A stretch of 16,912 bases of DNA from an uncultured Collinsella sp. GTDB taxonomy: Bacteria > Actinomycetota > Coriobacteriia > Coriobacteriales > Coriobacteriaceae. The notes beneath the pieces are model-generated. The model was not told where the DNA came from. It ran no database searches and saw only the letters and a program-made list of their open reading frames with translations. Below are positions 13,514 to 16,912 of the stretch, piece by piece. The stretch spans positions 1 through 16,912 of the forward strand of contig URGF01000035.1 in NCBI GenBank assembly GCA_900547285.1. The letters are read 5' to 3'. The position numbers and the translations under genes were made by a program. The number at the start of each line of letters is the position of its first letter. Position 1 is the first letter of the stretch.

Positions 13514-14923
13514 TTACTCGCCCAGCAGGCTCTTGGTGATGGAAGCGGCGGCCTTCTTGCCGGCGCCCATCGCCAGAATGACCGTAGCGGCACCGGTGAC
13601 GATGTCGCCGCCGGCCCAGATGCGGGGATCGGTGGTCTGGCCGGTCTCCTCGTCGGCGATGATGTAGCCCCACTTGTTGAGCTCCATCTTGCCGCCGATC
13701 TTCTTTGCGAAGGGGTTGGCGTTGGTACCGATAGCCGAGATTGCGACGTCGCAGGGAATCTCCTCGATGGCGCCCTCGATGGGCACCGGGCGACGACGGC
13801 CGGACTCGTCGGGCTCGCCGAGCTCCATCTTCTGGACCTTGACGGCGCACACGGAGCCGTCCTCGCCAGCGACAAACTCGAGCGGGGAAACGAGCGGCAG
13901 AACCTCGACGCCCTCGGCCTTGGCATGGTGCAGCTCGGCGCGACGGCAGGGCATCTCGTCCTCGGTACGACGATAGGCGATGATGGCGTGCTCGGCGCCC
14001 AGGCGCTTGGCGGTACGGACGGCGTCCATAGCCACGTTGCCGCCACCAAAGACGACGACGTTCTTGCCGTGCTTGGTGGGGGTGTCGTACTCGGGGAACT
14101 TGTTGGCCTTCATCAGGTTCACGCGGGTGAGGTACTCGTTTGCGAAGAAGACGTTGGGCAGGTTCTCGCCGGGGACGTTGAGGAACTTGGGCAGGCCAGC
14201 GCCGGTCGCCACGTAGATGGCGTCGAAGCCCTGCTCGAACAGCTCCTCGGCCGTGGCCATGTTGCCCACGACGGAGTTGTACTCAAACTTGACGCCCATG
14301 TCCTCCAGGCCGTCAATCTCGCGCTTGACGACTGCCTTGGGCAGACGGAACTCGGGGATGCCGTAGACTAGCACGCCGCCGCCGGTGAAGAAGGCCTCAA
14401 AGACGGTGACGTCAAAACCGTTACGGGCGAGCTCGCCGGCGCAGGTGATGCCGGACGGGCCGGAGCCGACGACGGCGACCTTCTTGCCGTTCTTGGGAGC
14501 CATCTTGGGCGTGGAGGCGAGCTCGGGGCGGTCACCCAGGAAGCGCTCGAGCTGGCCGATGGCCACGGGCTCGGACTTCTTGCCACGGATGCACTTGCCC
14601 TCGCACTGGTTCTCCTGCGGGCAGACGCGGCCGCAGATAGCGGGAAGCATGGAGTCCTCGCGGATGGTATCGAGAGCGCCGCCGAAGTCCTTCTCGCGGA
14701 TCTGCTCGATAAAGCGGGGGATGTTGATGTTGACGGGGCAGCCCTCAACACAGAACGGCTTCTTGCAGTTGAGGCAGCGCTCGGCCTCGGCCAGCGCCAT
14801 TTCCTCGGTGAAGCCCTTGTCGACGGGGCGGAAGTCGCAGGCGCGCTCGGCAGCCGGCTCCTCGTTATCGGGGGTGCGGGGCGACTTCATATCGGCAACG
14901 AAACGACCGTTAACTAGTGGCAT
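13514..14923 (-). CDS. nfnB: NfnB, large subunit of NADH-dependent ferredoxin:NADP+ oxidoreductase (often annotated gltA/gltD)
   Basis: A 469-residue flavoprotein. N-terminal cysteine clusters C50, C53, C58, C62 and C97, C101, C107, C111 fit two [4Fe-4S] centres. An FAD dinucleotide fold starts at VVGSGPSG (151-158), the NADPH fold at GGGNVAMD (293-300), and the FAD-closing region WAGGDIVTGAATVI near the C-terminus. The same architecture occurs in the glutamate synthase small subunit, but there is no large subunit nearby, and the upstream partner is NfnA-like with a 10-bp overlap. The pair therefore most likely bifurcates electrons from NADPH to ferredoxin and NAD+ (or the reverse). Length matches known NfnB. 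The ATG at 14923 lies inside the nfnA 3' end. Confidence 0.88.
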   Translation of the reverse strand: MPLVNGRFVADMKSPRTPDNEEPAAERACDFRPVDKGFTEEMALAEAERCLNCKKPFCVEGCPVNINIPRFIEQIREKDFGGALDTIREDSMLPAICGRVCPQENQCEGKCIRGKKSEPVAIGQLERFLGDRPELASTPKMAPKNGKKVAVVGSGPSGITCAGELARNGFDVTVFEAFFTGGGVLVYGIPEFRLPKAVVKREIDGLEDMGVKFEYNSVVGNMATAEELFEQGFDAIYVATGAGLPKFLNVPGENLPNVFFANEYLTRVNLMKANKFPEYDTPTKHGKNVVVFGGGNVAMDAVRTAKRLGAEHAIIAYRRTEDEMPCRRAELHHAKAEGVEVLPLVSPLEFVAGEDGSVCAVKVQKMELGEPDESGRRRPVPIEGAIEEIPCDVAISAIGTNANPFAKKIGGKMELNKWGYIIADEETGQTTDPRIWAGGDIVTGAATVILAMGAGKKAAASITKSLLGE

Positions 14924-15753
14924 GCGCAGCTCTTTTCCTCATAGGCCTTGAGGGACTCGCCCTCTTCGGAACGGTAAGCGGCCTGGCGGGCACGAAGGTC
15001 ATCCCAGTCGACCAGGGTGGCATCGAAGTCGGGGCCGTCGACGCAAGCGAACTTGGTCACGCCGCCCACCTCGACGCGGCAGCAGCCGCACATGCCGGTG
15101 CCGTCAACCATGATGGGGTTGAGCGATGCGGTGATGGGGGTGTCGTACTTCTGGGCGGTGAGGGTCGAGAACTTCATCATCGGAACGGGGCCGACGCAGA
15201 AGACCTGGCTCACGGCCTTGTCCCGCAGCAGGCGCTCCAGCGGAGCGGTGACAACGCCCTGCTCGCCGTAGGAGCCGTCGTCAGTGGTGATGTGGATGTG
15301 GTCCTCGTCGAGGAGCTCGCGGAACTGGTCCTCCATAAGCAGGAGGTCCTTGGTGCGGGCGCCCATGATGGCGTGCACCTCGTGGCCGGTCTCGACCAGG
15401 TGCTTGGCGACCGGGAAGGCAATTGCCAGGCCGACGCCGCCGCCAATGACGGCGCAGGGGCCCTCGGCCATCTCGGTGGGAACGCCCAGCGGGCCCACGA
15501 CGTCGCGCAGCGACTCGCCGGCCTCGTAGGTGGAAAGCATCTCGGTGGTCTTGCCGATCACCATGAAGATGAACTCGACCCAGCCCTCGTCACCGTTCCA
15601 GCCGGCCAGGGTAAACGGGACGCGCTCGCCCGTCTCGTTGGCGCGGACCATGAGGAACTGTCCAGCGTGCGCATGCTTGGCGATTGCGGGCGCCTCGATG
15701 CGGAACTTGAACACCTTCTCCGAGAACTGCGTCTTCTCCAGGATCTTATACAT
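14914..15753 (-). CDS. nfnA: NfnA, small FAD/[2Fe-2S] subunit (sulfide dehydrogenase beta/PyrK-like)
   Basis: A 279-residue ferredoxin-reductase-like protein. The N-terminal FAD barrel (to about 98, with RVPFTLAGW) is followed by the NAD fold CAVIGGGVGLAIAFPVAKHL (100-119) and CVGPVPMMK (186-194). The C-terminal iron-sulfur segment has D217, C222, C225 and C237 (VDGTGMCGCC ... FACVDGP), agreeing with the [2Fe-2S] site of NfnA, where an Asp ligand is reported. The ATG at 15753 follows AGAGGGG on this strand. It is the first gene of a two-gene unit with nfnB, with its own promoter candidate about 105 bp upstream. SudB and PyrK are relatives; the NfnB partner decides the call. Confidence 0.88.
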   Translation of the reverse strand: MYKILEKTQFSEKVFKFRIEAPAIAKHAHAGQFLMVRANETGERVPFTLAGWNGDEGWVEFIFMVIGKTTEMLSTYEAGESLRDVVGPLGVPTEMAEGPCAVIGGGVGLAIAFPVAKHLVETGHEVHAIMGARTKDLLLMEDQFRELLDEDHIHITTDDGSYGEQGVVTAPLERLLRDKAVSQVFCVGPVPMMKFSTLTAQKYDTPITASLNPIMVDGTGMCGCCRVEVGGVTKFACVDGPDFDATLVDWDDLRARQAAYRSEEGESLKAYEEKSCACH

Positions 15754-15819
15754 AGAACCCCTCTCTTGTTAGGGCCGCCGAACCGTGCCTCCACGGAAAT
15801 GGACGGTAGCCCGAGTAAA

Positions 15820-15854
15820 ACCGTACGTGCACAGGCGTTGTGCAGACATACGGT
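15820..15854 (-). promoter_or_regulatory. Hairpin at the predicted start of the nfnAB transcript
   Basis: ACCGTA (15820-15825) and TGCACA (15828-15833) pair with TGTGCA (15839-15844) and TACGGT (15849-15854), with a small internal loop and GGCGT at the tip. It starts at about the expected transcription start, so it would form at the mRNA 5' end, or act as a DNA dyad for a regulator. A second hairpin, CCGTG/CACGG (15783-15796), lies later in the leader. Confidence 0.55.
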
Positions 15855-15858
15855 GCAA

Positions 15859-15864
15859 ATTATA
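15859..15864 (-). promoter_or_regulatory. -10 box of nfnAB
   Basis: A perfect TATAAT on the minus strand, about 105 bp before the nfnA ATG. The -35 position (15882-15887) reads CGTAAG, which is poor. The palindrome GACATGTC (15873-15880) fills the spacer and could be an operator, which would suit an activator- or repressor-controlled promoter. Confidence 0.5.
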
Positions 15865-15922
15865 CCCTCATGGACATGTCACTTACGTGTGTCTTCGGCG
15901 GTTGGGAGCAGGGTTTGTCCAC

Positions 15923-15965
15923 TTTGGCCTACCAAATAGGGACAGGTTTATTTTGGTCGGTTTTA
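15923..15965 (+). repeat. 43-bp palindromic repeat, copy 2
   Basis: Same element as 4408-4450 from the seventh base on: CCTACCAAATAGGGACAGG, then TTATTTTGG and GGTTTTA at the right end. The first six bases do not match TAAAAC, so the left tip is worn or replaced. It lies in opposite orientation to the copy at 16087-16129, the two enclosing the pth terminator. Confidence 0.78.
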
Positions 15966-15979
15966 TCAGGCAAAACGGC

Positions 15980-16020
15980 AAAGGGGCCGGCCTCGGGTTG
16001 TGATGAGGCCGGCCCCCTTT
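15980..16020 (-). terminator. Intrinsic terminator after pth
   Basis: GGGGCCGGCCTC (15983-15994) pairs perfectly with GAGGCCGGCCCC (16005-16016); flanking AAA/TTT extend the stem. On the minus strand it is followed by TTTGCCGTTTT. It lies about 110 bp past the pth stop. It could also work on +, but no + gene runs into it. The sequence between it and the flanking repeats has no gene. Confidence 0.8.
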
Positions 16021-16086
16021 GGGGCGCTGCATATGTATGGCGGCACAGGGTTTATTACGGCGCGGCTGTCATGGCGTTTCCGTAGA

Positions 16087-16129
16087 TAAAACCTGCCAAA
16101 ATAACCCTGTCCCTAAATAGTAGGTTTTA
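16087..16129 (-). repeat. 43-bp palindromic repeat, copy 3
   Basis: TAAAACCTGC (16087-16096) pairs with GTAGGTTTTA (16120-16129) with one mismatch. The core is CTGTCCCT (16107-16114). Read on minus, it matches copy 1 at 36 of 43 positions. Its first three bases on that strand are the TAA stop of pth. Confidence 0.8.
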
Positions 16130-16756
16130 GTGCTTGCCGTTGGCGGAGGCGGCGCCGTTGACATGGTCGCGAGCATAGACTACGCCGTGCACAATCGCCA
16201 GGCCGGCGGCGTCGGCCGCGCGGGCGCAGGTGTCCTGGAAATCCTCGGCCTCGCGGGCGCGCAGCTGCTTAAGCACGTAGTCGGCGACGGCCATCTTGCC
16301 GGGAGGGTTGCCGATGCCGGTGCGGATGCGGCTGAAGTCGCGGCTGCCCATCTTATCGATGATGGAACGCAGGCCGTTGTGACCGGCATGGCCGCCGCCC
16401 ACCTTAACACGCACGTCGCCAGCGGGAATATCGAGCTCGTCGTGGATGACGAGCAGCTCCTCGGCCTTGATCTTGTACTCGCGGCAGAGTTTGGAGATGG
16501 GCCCGCCCGAGGTGTTCATGTACGACTGCGGCTTGACCAGTACAATCTGGCGCTTGCCGCCCTCTTCCTCGGGATCGTTGATGTTGATGAGCGCGATCTC
16601 GGCGCCTGCTTGGTTTTTCCAGTACGTGACGCCGGCCTGACGGGCCAGCTCGTCGATTGCTTTGAAACCAGCGTTGTGACGGGTCTCGGCATATTCCTCG
16701 CCAGGGTTGCCAAGTCCGGCAACCATGCGAATCTTAAGCGGCTGTGCAGCTGCCAT
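16127..16756 (-). CDS. pth: Peptidyl-tRNA hydrolase
   Basis: Cleaves the ester bond of peptidyl-tRNA released from stalled ribosomes, in the cytoplasm. The protein has 209 residues, near the usual 190-200. The core starts with MVAGLGNPGEEYAETRHNAGF, giving active-site N17 and H27. VKPQSYMNTSGG holds N81, VIHDELDIP holds D106, and GGGHAGHNGLRSI holds N127. The frame opens earlier at 16786, but ATG 16756 is preferred because AAAGGA lies just upstream and it gives the normal N-terminus. The stop codon is the end base triplet of the 43-bp repeat. The gene is commonly next to rplY in bacteria; the upstream gene is outside the window. Confidence 0.96.
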   Translation of the reverse strand: MAAAQPLKIRMVAGLGNPGEEYAETRHNAGFKAIDELARQAGVTYWKNQAGAEIALININDPEEEGGKRQIVLVKPQSYMNTSGGPISKLCREYKIKAEELLVIHDELDIPAGDVRVKVGGGHAGHNGLRSIIDKMGSRDFSRIRTGIGNPPGKMAVADYVLKQLRAREAEDFQDTCARAADAAGLAIVHGVVYARDHVNGAASANGKH

Positions 16757-16912
16757 ACGCTTCCTTTCGTTACACAAATAGTTCAATCAACGACAAAGGC
16801 TACCACGCCCGCCGAAGGCGAGGCTTTGCTTCAGCGAAATCCCACCAGACAAAAGCGCGGCCGCGGCAGAGCGAGCCGTCGGAACAGAAGAAACCCCCGC
16901 GCGACCTTTGCG
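16757..16912 (-). other. Upstream region of pth, no gene seen
   Basis: No coding frame of note. On the minus strand the window edge reads GGTCGCGCGGGGG followed by TTTCTTCT, which looks like the right arm and T tract of a terminator for the gene beyond the edge; the left arm is not visible, so this is a guess. A pth promoter could not be picked out. Confidence 0.3.

Noticed and set aside
13514..14923. Glutamate synthase small subunit (gltD)
   Set aside because: The architecture is shared, but the gene overlaps an NfnA-type gene and no large subunit is present, so NfnB fits better.
16800..16912. tRNA or other RNA gene at the right edge
   Set aside because: GC-rich short palindromes are present, but no cloverleaf could be drawn; a partial terminator is the simpler reading.

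Overview
The window looks like chromosomal DNA of a GC-rich, low-oxygen actinobacterium of the class Coriobacteriia, most like Collinsella. This is inferred from gene content (actinobacterial-type PurF with a long propeptide, NfnAB, orphan PTS EIIA, GatB/YqeY protein, CmpB-domain protein), from codon use, and from the many intergenic palindromes. No rRNA or tRNA gene, CRISPR array, transposase or phage gene was seen.

Layout. 1-1133 (+): the 3' part of a class B sortase, followed 3 bp later by a small MoaE-like protein. A hairpin at 1164-1202 serves both strands and separates them from a convergent CmpB-domain membrane protein (1224-2453, -). A divergent promoter region follows. Then comes the purine cluster purF-purM-purN (2740-6362, +), closed by a terminator. 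Next are an orphan PTS EIIA (6515-6979), a membrane-anchored parvulin-like foldase (7193-8413) and a YqeY-family protein (8468-8911). After a strong terminator, a four-gene polar amino acid ABC importer (ATPase, Tat-type lipoprotein binding protein, two permeases; 9174-12203) leads to a cytidylate-kinase-like protein (12371-12994). On the minus strand lie nfnA-nfnB (15753-13514), which encode an electron-bifurcating transhydrogenase, and pth (16756-16127).

The genes are mostly housekeeping. PurF makes phosphoribosylamine, PurN formylates GAR, and PurM closes the AIR ring. NfnAB links NADH, NADPH and ferredoxin pools in a fermenter. Pth recycles peptidyl-tRNA.

The unusual part is between the genes. 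Nearly every intergenic gap holds a long palindrome. Most share a GGGGACAG-type core (4408-4450, 6990-7103, 8985-9060, 13379-13441, 15923-15965, 16087-16129) with different stems, which suggests a REP/BIME-like family. One 43-bp type occurs three times, and in two copies its terminal TAA is the stop codon of the adjoining gene (purF, pth). Separately, 13077-13373 holds four 55-bp palindromes (20-bp arms, 15-nt loop) at an 80-81 bp period. This array is the best candidate for something undescribed.
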